Assembly: GCA_030041275.1 (NCBI GenBank)
Contig: JASHOE010000132.1
Span: 1 to 33,767 of the forward strand
Direction: 5' to 3'
DNA length: 33,767 nucleotides
From: Streptosporangiaceae bacterium
GTDB lineage: Bacteria; Actinomycetota; Actinomycetes; Streptosporangiales; Streptosporangiaceae
Part shown: piece by piece, positions 22,011 through 30,057 of the stretch
Numbering within the stretch: the stretch's first letter is position 1
How the letters are laid out: every line of letters begins with the position of its first letter
The notes under the pieces: generated by a model
Databases searched by the model: none
Seen by the model: the letters and a program-made list of their open reading frames with translations, nothing else
What the model was told of the DNA's origin: nothing
Made by a program: the position numbers and the translations under genes

Positions 22011-23084
22011 TCAGCCCCAAGCCGCCGCGACCAGCCCGGTCGTCAGCTCCTTCGGCGTAGCGCCGCCCTGCGACACGTACAGGTCGTTGCCAGCCAGATA
22101 GAGCAGCCACTGCCCGTCGGAGCTGACGTCCAGGCTGGTGTGGTCCAGGTTCGGGTACCCGATCGCCACCTGATGCACCAGCACGCCGTTGGTGCCGACC
22201 TCCCACATCAACCGTGAGGTGTTCACCACTGGATCGCCGCCGCAGCAGGCGCGGCTGACAAACAGGTCACCGTTCGGCATGTACACACCCTCCCGCAGAT
22301 AGCTCTGCTGCGGAGTCGGACTGCCGGTCACCGGCACGTACGTGACGCCCGGACCGGAAAAGAAGTAATGGGCCTGCGCAGTGTTCACCAGGTTCACGCC
22401 ATAGCCCTCGTTGTCCTGAATGCCCTCGACGGTGACGGCGAGGTCCACGTTGTCCGGCGACCAGGACAGGTGGAAGAGCGGGTAAGGCAGGCTGCCCTGG
22501 CCGGCCGGCACCATGGGCAGGCTCACGGTTGCCCCGGTACTCAGCGTCCGGATCTCGACCTTGTAGTTCTGCAGTACCTGGGCCATGGTCGACCCCGACT
22601 CGGAAGTCGCGCAGGCCGTGCTCAGGATCGGCTGGCTGGCATAGGCCAGCTTGGTCCCGTCCGGGCTGACGGCCGGCAAGCTGCCGGGCGCGATCACAGC
22701 GACGCTGCCGCCGCCCACCGGCACGTCCTCGACGGTCGTGGCGCAGCCGTTCTGCACCGCGAAGTACACCAGCCCGCTCGGGGACACCGAAACCTCGTCC
22801 CCGATCACGCCCGACTGGACGAGGGTCTGGGCCACGGCACCGGTGGACGGATTGAGCGTGACCAGTGCGCCGCCGGTAGTCACAGCCACCATCGCGGAGG
22901 GCGCCCCGGCCGCCGGATTGGTCGCCGCCGACGCCGACGCGGACGAACTCGGGCCCGCTGTGCCGGTCGCGGTCGACGCGGGCTTCGCGCCGCCGCCGCA
23001 CGCGGCCACGGCGACCGCGACGGCGACCGCGGCGATCACCGCGCCAACGGATCTGAGCACACTGACAACCGGCGTTCGCGACAC
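22011..23084 (-). CDS. Tandem lipoprotein A, predicted beta-propeller (TolB/WD40-like)
   Basis: A 357-residue exported lipoprotein: signal sequence with the lipobox VAAC (Cys29), then an Ala/Ser-rich linker to about residue 62. The remainder has propeller-like repeats: TTGGALVTLNPSTG, VSPSGLVYFA, VSPDGTKLAYAS, LSWSPDNVDLAVTV and VSSDGQWLLYLAGNDLYVS, alternating SPDG/strand motifs typical of TolB-like folds. Function unknown; binding of a ligand or cell-wall polymer is a guess from the neighbouring glycan locus. GTG 23084 has GGGGAG 5 nt upstream. Its C-terminal 108 residues differ from the next gene at only about six positions, while the N-terminal two thirds are much more diverged. Confidence 0.82.
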   Translation of the reverse strand: MSRTPVVSVLRSVGAVIAAVAVAVAVAACGGGAKPASTATGTAGPSSSASASAATNPAAGAPSAMVAVTTGGALVTLNPSTGAVAQTLVQSGVIGDEVSVSPSGLVYFAVQNGCATTVEDVPVGGGSVAVIAPGSLPAVSPDGTKLAYASQPILSTACATSESGSTMAQVLQNYKVEIRTLSTGATVSLPMVPAGQGSLPYPLFHLSWSPDNVDLAVTVEGIQDNEGYGVNLVNTAQAHYFFSGPGVTYVPVTGSPTPQQSYLREGVYMPNGDLFVSRACCGGDPVVNTSRLMWEVGTNGVLVHQVAIGYPNLDHTSLDVSSDGQWLLYLAGNDLYVSQGGATPKELTTGLVAAAWG

Positions 23085-23233
23085 GGCGTCTCCCCACGCT
23101 CAGCGCCGGCGCGGCAGCAGCGGGGTCAAGCCTCCGGCGGTCTGCTAGTGATCAGGCGGACCGATCGTGACAGACCGGACGCACTCCGGCAACCCGAAAC
23201 GCCGGACCTGGTACCGGCGCATCCCGCGGCCAG

Positions 23234-24292
23234 CTAGCCCCACGCGGCCGCGATCAGACCGGTGGTTATCTCCTTCGGGGTGGCGCCGCCCTGCGACACG
23301 TACAGGTCGTTGCCGGCCAGGTAAAGCAGCCACTGCCCGTCGGAACTGACGTCCAGGCTGGTGTGGTCCAGGTTCGGGTACCCGATCGCCACCTGATGCA
23401 CCAGCACGCCGTTGGTGCCGACCTCCCACATCAGCCGCGAGGTGTTCTGCGGCGGGTACCCCGCGCAGCAAGCGCGGCTGACAAACAGGTCACCGTTCGG
23501 CATGTACACACCCTCGCGCAGGTAGCTCTGCTGCGGAGTCGGACTGCCGGTGACCGGTACCGACACCACGCCGACGCCGGTGCGGAAGTAATGCGCCTGC
23601 GCGATGTTCACCAGCGCGAGCTCCCAGCCCTCGTTGTCTTCAGCCTGCGCGATGGACACAGCGAGGTCCTGGTTGTCCGCCGCCCACGACAAGTGCGAGA
23701 TGGGCACCGGCAACCCGGTATCCTGCGACGCCGGATTCGCGGGCAGGCTGATAGTCGCACCACCACTCAGCGTGCGGATTTTGACCTGATACAGCGCGGT
23801 CATGTCCGTGGTGCTCGGCACGCAGCCGACAGTGAGGCTCGGCTGGCTGGCGTAGGCCAGCTTCGTCCCATCCGGGCTGATCGCGGGCAGACTGCCGGCG
23901 ACCACGACGCTGACGCTGCCGCCGCTCACCGGCATGTCCTCGATCGTGCTCGTGCAACCGTTCTGGACCGCGAAGTAGACGACTCCGCTCGGGGAGACGG
24001 TTACCTCGTCGCCAAGCACGCCGGAGGACACCAGCGTCTGCTGCACGACGCCGGTCGAGGGGTTGAGCGTGACCAGCGCACCGCCGGTAGTCACGCCGAC
24101 CATCGCCGGCGACGTCGCGCCGGCGGCGTTAGCCGCCGTCGACGCCGAAGCCGAGGCACTCGCTGACTGCGTCACAGTGACGGCAGGCGCGGGCTTCCCG
24201 TTACCGCACGCGGCCACGGCCACCGCGGCGGACACCGCCACGCCCACGATGGCGGCCGATCGGAGCACGCTGGCAACCGGCGATCTCGACAC
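23234..24292 (-). CDS. Tandem lipoprotein B, paralogue of the preceding gene
   Basis: A 352-residue exported lipoprotein with the same plan: MSRSPVASVLRSA signal start, lipobox VAAC (Cys29), a short Ser/Ala linker (ASASASASTAANAAG) and propeller-like repeats (VSPSGVVYFA, ISPDGTKLAYAS, LSWAADNQDLAVSI, VSSDGQWLLYLAG). The start is GTG 24292 with GGGGAG 6 nt upstream, as in copy A; the open frame extends to 24502 only because it runs through the remnant of a third copy. A conserved CC pair in RACCAGYP (RACCGGDP in A) may form a vicinal disulfide. The pair is probably co-transcribed or each driven by the duplicated spacer. Confidence 0.82.
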   Translation of the reverse strand: MSRSPVASVLRSAAIVGVAVSAAVAVAACGNGKPAPAVTVTQSASASASASTAANAAGATSPAMVGVTTGGALVTLNPSTGVVQQTLVSSGVLGDEVTVSPSGVVYFAVQNGCTSTIEDMPVSGGSVSVVVAGSLPAISPDGTKLAYASQPSLTVGCVPSTTDMTALYQVKIRTLSGGATISLPANPASQDTGLPVPISHLSWAADNQDLAVSIAQAEDNEGWELALVNIAQAHYFRTGVGVVSVPVTGSPTPQQSYLREGVYMPNGDLFVSRACCAGYPPQNTSRLMWEVGTNGVLVHQVAIGYPNLDHTSLDVSSDGQWLLYLAGNDLYVSQGGATPKEITTGLIAAAWG

Positions 24293-24447
24293 GGCTTCTC
24301 CCCACAGCTCAGCGCCGGTACGGGATCTGCGGGGTCGAGCGTCCGGCGTTACTACTGAAGTTCGGGCGGGACCGATCGTGACAGGACCGGACGGACCACG
24401 GCAACCCGAATCGCCGGAAGATCCGGCCGACGGCGCCGCTGACCCGG

Positions 24448-24498
24448 ACGCGGCCGCGATCAGCCCGTTCGTCAGTTCCCTCGGGGTCGCGCTCACTG
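24448..24498 (-). pseudogene. 3'-end remnant of a third lipoprotein copy
   Basis: Read on the minus strand in the frame of copy B this gives VSATPRELTNGLIAAASG, matching the C-termini of the intact copies (YVSQGGATPKEITTGLIAAAWG). Three residues are deleted, Trp is lost and the stop has mutated. The DNA matches too (ACGCGGCCGCGATCAG at 24448 and 23242). It abuts the stop codon of the C-S lyase gene, marking where the array was truncated. Confidence 0.8.
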
Positions 24499-25650
24499 TC
24501 ATCGCGTGGCGCTGGCCATTCTCCGCACGGCTTCGGCGATGAGTTCGGGCGACGTGCCGATGTTCAGCCGTGCGAAGCCGCGGCCCTGGCTGCCGAAATC
24601 AGGGCCCGGACTGAGCGCCACCTTGCCGCGAGCGAGAAACGCCGCGGCCGGGTCGTCACCGAGATCCAGCGCCCGGCAGTCGATCCAGGCAAGGAAGCTC
24701 GCCTGTGGCTCGCGATAGCGCGCTCCTGGCAGTTGCTCCGCCAGCAGGCCGGTCAGCAGCCGGGTATTGGCAGCGATCTGCGCGACTACCGCGTCCAGCC
24801 ACGACCGGGCGCTGCGGAGCGCGGCGATGGTGGCGCGCACACCCAGGTGAGCGGCAAGCAGCGCCTCCCACCGCCGCGCCAGGATGGCCGCGCCGATGGA
24901 GTCGGCTGCGACCGCGATGCCACATTTCAGCCCGGGGATATTCCAGCCCTTGGAGGCCGAGGTGAACACGACGGCCTGGCGCGCGGCCGGGTGGTCCAGG
25001 GTGTGGAACGGCACGTGCCGGCTTCCCGGCAGCACCAGCGGCGCGTGGATCTCGTCCACCAGGATCGGCACGCCGCGCCTGGCGCACGTTTCCGCTACCC
25101 CGATCAGCTGCTCGCGCGACCAGACCCGGCCGAGCGGATTGTGGGGGTTACACAGCAGGTAGGCGCCGACGCCGGGCTGCGCGAGCGCGTGGTCGAGTGT
25201 GTCGAGGTCCAGGTCATACCCACCGTCCGCTGCAGCGGCCAGCGGTGCCTCGGCGATGCGCCGACCCGCGAGTTCGATCCGGAAGAAGAACGGCGCGTAC
25301 ACCGGCGGGTTGATGACGATGGCGGCGCCCGGCTCGGTGATCGACTGCAGGACCTCGGCTATCCCGGTCATCACGTCTGGAATCGCGAAGACCAGGTCCG
25401 GGTCGGGGGACCAGCCGCCGAGCCGCTCGGCGGCAAACTCCGCGAACGCCTCGCCCATCTCGCCCTTGTGCGGGTAGCCCGTGTCGCCTGCGTCCAGCGC
25501 GGCGCGCACCGCGTCCTTGATCTCCCCGGCCGCATCGAAGTCCATCTCGGCCACGAACGCGGGCAGCACGTCCGGCGGATACATGCGCCACTTGTAGCTG
25601 GTGCGCCGGCGCAGGGTGTCGAGCGAGCAGTCGCCGAGGATCGCGTCCAT
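24499..25650 (-). CDS. MalY/PatB-family PLP-dependent C-S lyase (cystathionine beta-lyase type)
   Basis: Fold-type I PLP enzyme of 383 residues, predicted to cleave cystathionine or other cysteine S-conjugates to pyruvate, ammonia and a thiol. Family marks: RRRTSYKWRMYPPDVLPAFVAEMDF at the start (the MalY W-x-x-Y-P-x-D-x-LP-x-WVA-x-MDF pattern), GYPHKGEM, LCNPHNPLGRVW, LVDEIHAPLV and the PLP lysine in SASKGWNIPGLKCG (Lys234). Ends GFARLNIGTSPELIAEAV. ATG 25650 is preceded by TAGCAT exactly 7 nt away and no ribosome site, so a leaderless mRNA is predicted. The open frame reaches 25710 but that lies upstream of this element. It is divergent from a PHP hydrolase. Confidence 0.9.
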   Translation of the reverse strand: MDAILGDCSLDTLRRRTSYKWRMYPPDVLPAFVAEMDFDAAGEIKDAVRAALDAGDTGYPHKGEMGEAFAEFAAERLGGWSPDPDLVFAIPDVMTGIAEVLQSITEPGAAIVINPPVYAPFFFRIELAGRRIAEAPLAAAADGGYDLDLDTLDHALAQPGVGAYLLCNPHNPLGRVWSREQLIGVAETCARRGVPILVDEIHAPLVLPGSRHVPFHTLDHPAARQAVVFTSASKGWNIPGLKCGIAVAADSIGAAILARRWEALLAAHLGVRATIAALRSARSWLDAVVAQIAANTRLLTGLLAEQLPGARYREPQASFLAWIDCRALDLGDDPAAAFLARGKVALSPGPDFGSQGRGFARLNIGTSPELIAEAVRRMASATR

Positions 25651-25657
25651 TCCGGCG

Positions 25658-25663
25658 ATGCTA
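25658..25663 (-). promoter_or_regulatory. Predicted -10 hexamer (TAGCAT) for a leaderless start
   Basis: On the minus strand TAGCAT is followed by CGCCGGA and then ATG 25650, the 7-nt spacing that places the transcription start on the A of ATG. No good -35 match was found 16-18 bases upstream. Confidence 0.5.
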
Positions 25664-25738
25664 GCCGCCTGCTGAACCCCATTCCCAGGTCTCCAGATCC
25701 GGGCCAGCAATGCAGCGGCCGGCCGGCGCGCTGCATGG

Positions 25739-25778
25739 ATGCCGGTTCAGTGTCGCTCCAGCGACACCAGAGCGGCAT
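25739..25778. promoter_or_regulatory. Forty-base two-tier palindrome in a divergent promoter region
   Basis: Outer arms ATGCCG (25739-25744) and CGGCAT (25773-25778), inner arms GTGTCGCT (25750-25757) and AGCGACAC (25760-25767), with equal 5-base spacers and a CC centre. All 14 arm positions pair perfectly. It lies between the C-S lyase and the PHP hydrolase, 76-89 bases from each start side, and looks like a dimeric or tetrameric regulator site; cruciform or RNA hairpin roles are alternatives. Confidence 0.7.
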
Positions 25779-25853
25779 TCATGGCTCGTCCCGACCCCGC
25801 CGCCGCCCAGCGCGGGCGGCGCCCGTAACTATGCGTGATGGAAAGATGAACTC

Positions 25854-27071
25854 ATGGTGGTAACGCGGCACGCGGGGCGCTGGACGTTAACGCACCGGTT
25901 CGCCTCAGCGTGGCAGTACTTGCCGTTCGAGGTCCCGCCCGGTGCGTGCGCGCTGCGGGCAGAGCTCGAATACGACAGATCGGGCGCGGTGCTCGATCTG
26001 GGCTGCCTGGGATCAGACGGATTCCGCGGCTGGTCGGGCGCGGCGCGCCGGTCCTTCGTCATCACCACAGACTCGGCGACACCGGGGTACCTGGCCGGCG
26101 AGCTCGAGCCAGGTACCTGGCAGCTCATGATCGGTTTGCACCGGCTGCCAGCGCGTGGCACCGACTACCGCGCTGCCATCGAGATTTCCACGACGCCGGG
26201 CGAGCTCCATCCAGCCGAGGCACCGGAGCAGCTACCGCCGCTCACCGATCGGCCGCCGCCCCGGTTGCTGCCCGCCACGCCCGGCCGCCGCTGGCTAGCC
26301 GGCGACCTGCACACGCACACGGTCCACTCCGACGGCGTGATGACCGTGCCCGAGCTGGCCAGGTTCGCCGCCGGACGCGGCCTTGATTTCATCGCGGTGA
26401 CCGACCACAACACGGTCAGCCATCACGCCGAGCTCGCCACGACCGCCGCGGTGCATGGCATCACGCTCCTGCCCGGCCAGGAGGTCACGACTGCGGGCGG
26501 CCACGCAGGCGCGCTCGGTGACGTCGGCTGGATCGACTTCCGGGAGCCGCCAGACGACTGGCTGCAAAGCTGCGAGCAGGCAGGCGGGCTGATGTCTGTC
26601 AATCACCCGTACGGCGGGCAGGTCAGCTGGATGACACCGATCAAGCGACGACCGCCGCTGCTCGAAGTCTGGCACTGGAGCTGGCTCGACACCAGGTGGA
26701 CGACTCCCCTGGCCTGGTGGCAGGCGTGGGACCCGACAGCCATTCCGGTCGGCGGCAGCGACTGGCACCGGCCCGGCTCCGACGCACCGCCAGGCACGCC
26801 CACCACCTGGGTGGAGGCGGAGGAGGCTGACCCAGCAGCCGTGCTCGCCGCGCTCGCCGCTGGTCGTACCGCGATCTCCGCGGGCCGCGATGGCCCAGTC
26901 CTGCTGCGAGTCGGGGATGAGCTAGTCGCCAGCCAGGCGGACGGGGCAATATTGGCCGGCCCGGACGGACCGCTGGCGCGCGTCCGCGGTTCGCTCGCCA
27001 AGTTCCCGGCCGCCGACGGCTGTCACCGCCTCGTCGACGAGACGGATGCGACGCTGGCGCTGACCGGCTAG
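25854..27071 (+). CDS. PHP-domain metallohydrolase, CehA/McbA family
   Basis: A 405-residue protein with an N-terminal beta-rich region (1-135) and a PHP phosphoesterase domain from about 148. Metal-ligand motifs in order: GDLHTHTVHSDG (HXH), AVTDHNTVSHH, LLPGQEVTT, SVNHPYGG and GGSDWHRPG. CehA and McbA hydrolyse carbamate and ester bonds, but the family is broad and the substrate here is unknown. ATG 25854 is preceded by GGAAAG 8 nt upstream. It is divergent from the C-S lyase across a 203-base region with a strong palindrome, so the two may share a regulator. No signal peptide is seen, so it is probably cytoplasmic. Confidence 0.85.
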   Translation: MVVTRHAGRWTLTHRFASAWQYLPFEVPPGACALRAELEYDRSGAVLDLGCLGSDGFRGWSGAARRSFVITTDSATPGYLAGELEPGTWQLMIGLHRLPARGTDYRAAIEISTTPGELHPAEAPEQLPPLTDRPPPRLLPATPGRRWLAGDLHTHTVHSDGVMTVPELARFAAGRGLDFIAVTDHNTVSHHAELATTAAVHGITLLPGQEVTTAGGHAGALGDVGWIDFREPPDDWLQSCEQAGGLMSVNHPYGGQVSWMTPIKRRPPLLEVWHWSWLDTRWTTPLAWWQAWDPTAIPVGGSDWHRPGSDAPPGTPTTWVEAEEADPAAVLAALAAGRTAISAGRDGPVLLRVGDELVASQADGAILAGPDGPLARVRGSLAKFPAADGCHRLVDETDATLALTG

Positions 27072-27128
27072 GGCTCTGGCCGAGGCCGTGGTCGGACCCG
27101 GCCAAGGTCGGCTGGGGCCGGCCGAGGC

Positions 27129-27199
27129 GAGACCCGACCGACTAAGGCCGGCGGGCACGAGACCCGGCGGGTGCGAGACCCGGCCAACACCAGACCCGG
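27129..27199. repeat. Degenerate GAGACCCGG repeats between two genes
   Basis: GAGACCCG-like units start at 27129, 27159, 27175 and 27191 (spacings 30, 16, 16) within the 241-base gap between the PHP gene and the reductase. Function unknown. The rest of the gap shows nothing else clear except the GGGGGA ribosome site at 27302. Confidence 0.5.
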
Positions 27200-27312
27200 C
27201 CGGCGACATCGTTTTGGACTTGCGAGCACCGGGAACCGCCTTAGCCACCGCGTCTGCGGCAAAGCCTGACCTGATTCAGCTCAACCTGGCACCTAGAGCT
27301 CGGGGGACGTCC

Positions 27313-28737
27313 ATGGCAACGCAGGAAGATGTCTTCGATGTCATCGTCGTGGGCGCTGGACCCGTGGGCGAGACCGCCGCCGCTCGCGCCGTCCGGAACG
27401 GCCTGACGGCGGTTGTGGTAGAACGCCGTCTCGCCGGCGGCGAGTGCCAGCACTACGGGTGCGTCCCCAGCAAGGCGCTGCTGTGGCCGATGGAACTGGC
27501 GGCCGAGGTCAGCCGGATGCCCGGGCTCGACCTTCGCGGCCCGATCGATCCGGCTCCTGTACTGTCGCGGCGCGACGAGTTCGTGGACCATCAGGACGAC
27601 GCGCAGGAAGTGCGCCAGATCGAGACCATGCCTGCCACATTTGTCCGCGGCCAAGGCCGCCTGGCCGGGCCAAGGCGCGTAGAGGTGAGTGGCCCCGATG
27701 GTGCCGTCCGGGCGCTGACGGCCCGGCAGGCCGTCGTTCTCGCCACCGGCAGTGATCCCTTCATCCCGGACGTGCCGGGACTGCGCGAGGCCGGCCCGTG
27801 GACGAACCGGGAAGCGACCGACGTCCACGAGGTACCGAAGCGCCTGGTCGTGCTCGGCGGCGGTCCCGTCGGCTGCGAGATGTCCCAGGCTCTGCACGCG
27901 CTCGGCGCAGCAGAGACGACCATGCTCGTCGCCGGCGACCGCCTGCTCGACCGGCACGAGCCCTTCGCCGGTGAGCTGGTCGCACAGTCATTCCGCGAGT
28001 CGGGGCTTGACGTGCGCCTGGGCCGGTCAGCTGCCGGCGTGGAGCGCCCCGTCGCCGGGGGGCCGGTCACCGTGCGTGCCGATGACGGCTCGCTCATCGA
28101 GGCTGACGAGATCCTGGTGGCCACCGGCCGCCGGGCGAACGTGACTGATCTTGGGCTGGAGACGGTCGGGCTGACGCCTGACGGTCCGATCCAGGTCGAC
28201 GCCGCCTTGCGAGCGACCGCCGTGGCCGATGGCTGGCTCTACGCCGTGGGTGACGTCAACGGGCGCAACATGCTCACCCACATGGGCAAGTATCAGGCCA
28301 GGGTGTGCGCTGACGTGATCGCCGCCACGGCCCAGGGCCTGCCAGAGGATCGGCCTGCGCTGCGCGACACCTCCGACGCTCGGGGCGCTCCGCAGGCCAT
28401 CTTCACCGACCCACAGGTCTGTTCCGCCGGGCGCACCGAGGCCATCGCGCGCGACGAGGGCTTCCGGATCCGCACCGTCGAGTACGACATGGCGGGCGTC
28501 GAAGGCGCCGCGCTGCAGGCCGACGGCTACACCGGCCGGGTCAAGGCAGTCGTCGACGAAGACAGGCACGCACTGCTCGGATTCACGGTCGTCGGCCCCG
28601 TCGTCGTCGATCACCTGCACGCGGCGACTATCGCGGTTACCGCCCAGGTCCCGCTCGACACCCTGTGGCACGCCGTGCCGGCGTTCCCCACCGTCAGCGA
28701 GTTCTGGCTCAGGCTGCTGGAGGAATACGGCCTGTAA
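27313..28737 (+). CDS. Pyridine nucleotide-disulfide oxidoreductase (flavoprotein) lacking the catalytic His
   Basis: FAD- and NAD(P)H-dependent class I flavoprotein, 474 residues. FAD site VIVVGAGPVGETAA (10-23), redox-active pair Cys45/Cys50 in GGECQHYGCVPSK, NAD(P) site VVLGGGPVGCEMSQAL, second FAD motif LYAVGDVNGRNMLTHMGKYQ, and a dimerisation domain opening AIFTDPQVCSAGRTEA. In lipoamide dehydrogenases and glutathione reductases the C-terminal block reads H-P-T-x-x-E; here it is FPTVSE (Phe458, Glu463), so the His acid/base is missing. It is therefore probably not a standard lipoamide dehydrogenase; a quinone, metal or small-molecule reductase is possible. Start ATG 27313 has GGGGGA 5 nt upstream. 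Confidence 0.88.
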   Translation: MATQEDVFDVIVVGAGPVGETAAARAVRNGLTAVVVERRLAGGECQHYGCVPSKALLWPMELAAEVSRMPGLDLRGPIDPAPVLSRRDEFVDHQDDAQEVRQIETMPATFVRGQGRLAGPRRVEVSGPDGAVRALTARQAVVLATGSDPFIPDVPGLREAGPWTNREATDVHEVPKRLVVLGGGPVGCEMSQALHALGAAETTMLVAGDRLLDRHEPFAGELVAQSFRESGLDVRLGRSAAGVERPVAGGPVTVRADDGSLIEADEILVATGRRANVTDLGLETVGLTPDGPIQVDAALRATAVADGWLYAVGDVNGRNMLTHMGKYQARVCADVIAATAQGLPEDRPALRDTSDARGAPQAIFTDPQVCSAGRTEAIARDEGFRIRTVEYDMAGVEGAALQADGYTGRVKAVVDEDRHALLGFTVVGPVVVDHLHAATIAVTAQVPLDTLWHAVPAFPTVSEFWLRLLEEYGL

Positions 28738-28907
28738 CCCTGCCGATCCCCACCCTCAGGACAGACAACAAGGGGCGTGGCGGACTGTTTTGGCGGTAGC
28801 ACGCATCGGGCATCTGTCGCATGCTTTACTCACGCAGATCAGACTGCCGCAGACCGGGCTGCCGTCACGTCAGTCGCATTGCCAGGTGCGGCCCATAAGG
28901 GGGGATC

Positions 28908-29528
28908 ATGACCGACATCCAGGCTTCGGCGGGCATCGCCGCAGCGCAGGTGCATGCTGATCCAGTTGGGCCGCCGCCGCGGCCACCGGTCGTCCCGCTG
29001 CGCGGGCTGCCGGTCGTGGCGGTCATCGTCGCCTTCGTGATCGCGGCGATCGCCGGCAACTGGCTGTGGGCGCTGATGTTCTGCCACGTGGCGGGCGGTG
29101 CGCTGTGGACCGGCATCGATCTGTTCGTCGGCCTCGTTGTAGGACCGATCCTGGGGCGCCTGCCGGTGCCTGCGAGGGCGCAGTTCAGCGCACGGTTCAT
29201 GCCGATGATGGTGCTGATCATGCCGACACTGGTGCTGATGACGCTGGCGGCCGGCTTCCAGCTCGCCTTGCAGCTGGGAAACCTCGCGCCGTCCAGCCCG
29301 AATCACTCCTGGCTGATTGCGTCGTACTGCGTCGTCGGCGTGATGGCGGTGATCGCGCTCGGAGTGCTCGAGCCCGCTAACATCACGGTGCTGTTCGAGA
29401 TGCGCAAGCCGATGCCCAACCCGGCGGTGATCGACAAGCTGATGAAGCGGTTCATCTACACCGCCGGAGTCACCGGACTCATGCAGGTAGCGACCTTGAT
29501 CATCATGACCAGGGTGGCGACGCAGTGA
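28908..29528 (+). CDS. Integral membrane protein of unknown function (about five helices)
   Basis: A 206-residue protein with about 30 polar, Pro-rich residues first, then hydrophobic helices at VVAVIVAFVIAAIAGNWLW, FCHVAGGALWTGIDLFVGLVV, FMPMMVLIMPTLVLMTLAAGF, WLIASYCVVGVMAVIAL and a last near the C-terminus. The HVAGGALWTG segment resembles heme- or copper-related membrane proteins (CopD-like), with a His in a helix, but that is weak. Start ATG 28908 has AAGGGGGG 4-5 nt upstream. The stop overlaps the next gene by 4 bases (GTGA), so the two products probably work together. Confidence 0.75.
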   Translation: MTDIQASAGIAAAQVHADPVGPPPRPPVVPLRGLPVVAVIVAFVIAAIAGNWLWALMFCHVAGGALWTGIDLFVGLVVGPILGRLPVPARAQFSARFMPMMVLIMPTLVLMTLAAGFQLALQLGNLAPSSPNHSWLIASYCVVGVMAVIALGVLEPANITVLFEMRKPMPNPAVIDKLMKRFIYTAGVTGLMQVATLIIMTRVATQ

Positions 29529-29995
29529 CCGCGGTACCCGGCGCGCTGCCCGCCGAGCCCGGCGAGCCGCCCGCAGGCCAGGCAGCGGAGGCCGGCGCCG
29601 ATCGTCAGCTCCCGCCGGTGGCGGGTCTAGCCCTGGTCTCGCTTGGCCTGGTGGTAATCGGTGGCATCCTGATGGCTTCGGCCCTGCCGCGGCGACCGTC
29701 GTTGATAGCACCGGTCGTGCTCGCGGTGGTCAGCGGGCTGCTCCTGGCGACCGCGGCGGTGCTGCTCACCCGGCTGCGGGACTTCGCCTGGGACCGGTTC
29801 AGGCTGGTGTTCCGGTGGGCCATCCTCGCGTATGTGATCTCGGCTGGGATGATCGCGTTCGCGTTCATCCGCGACCATACGCGCGGCGCTCCGCTGGCCG
29901 TGGCGCTGGTCATGCTGGCATTCTTCGCCCTCGACGTACCAGTGATCATCGCGTTCACGGTGGCCCGCTACTCCTCGCCGCCGCACGGCCGCTGA
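29525..29995 (+). CDS. Small four-helix membrane protein, coupled to the preceding gene
   Basis: A 156-residue protein from GTG 29525. The first 30 residues are polar (Pro, Glu, Gly); then four hydrophobic stretches: LALVSLGLVVIGGILMASAL, PVVLAVVSGLLLATAAVLL, WAILAYVISAGMIAFAFI and LAVALVMLAFFALDVPVIIAFTV. Not recognised as a named family. The 4-base overlap with the upstream membrane protein implies coupled translation and a possible two-subunit complex. Confidence 0.72.
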   Translation: MTAVPGALPAEPGEPPAGQAAEAGADRQLPPVAGLALVSLGLVVIGGILMASALPRRPSLIAPVVLAVVSGLLLATAAVLLTRLRDFAWDRFRLVFRWAILAYVISAGMIAFAFIRDHTRGAPLAVALVMLAFFALDVPVIIAFTVARYSSPPHGR

Positions 29996-30057
29996 CGGCC
30001 TGCCGCGGCGATGGCCCGACTCGGCGCTGAGCGGCTGGCCACGGCTGGTGGGGCACT

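Larger units (their letters stand above)
22011..24498 (-). repeat. Tandem array of lipoprotein genes, about 1.2-kb unit
   Basis: Two full units and a third stub lie head to tail. The unit includes the upstream region: around 23154-23205 and 24362-24418 both spacers share ACCGATCGTGACAG, GGCAACCCGAA and CGCCGGA. An 88-bp stretch is identical between 22123-22210 and 23346-23433 (offset 1223), synonymous sites included. Confidence 0.9.

Noticed and set aside
24733..25863. Plus-strand open frame of 376 codons
   Set aside because: Antisense to the C-S lyase, low-complexity basic composition.
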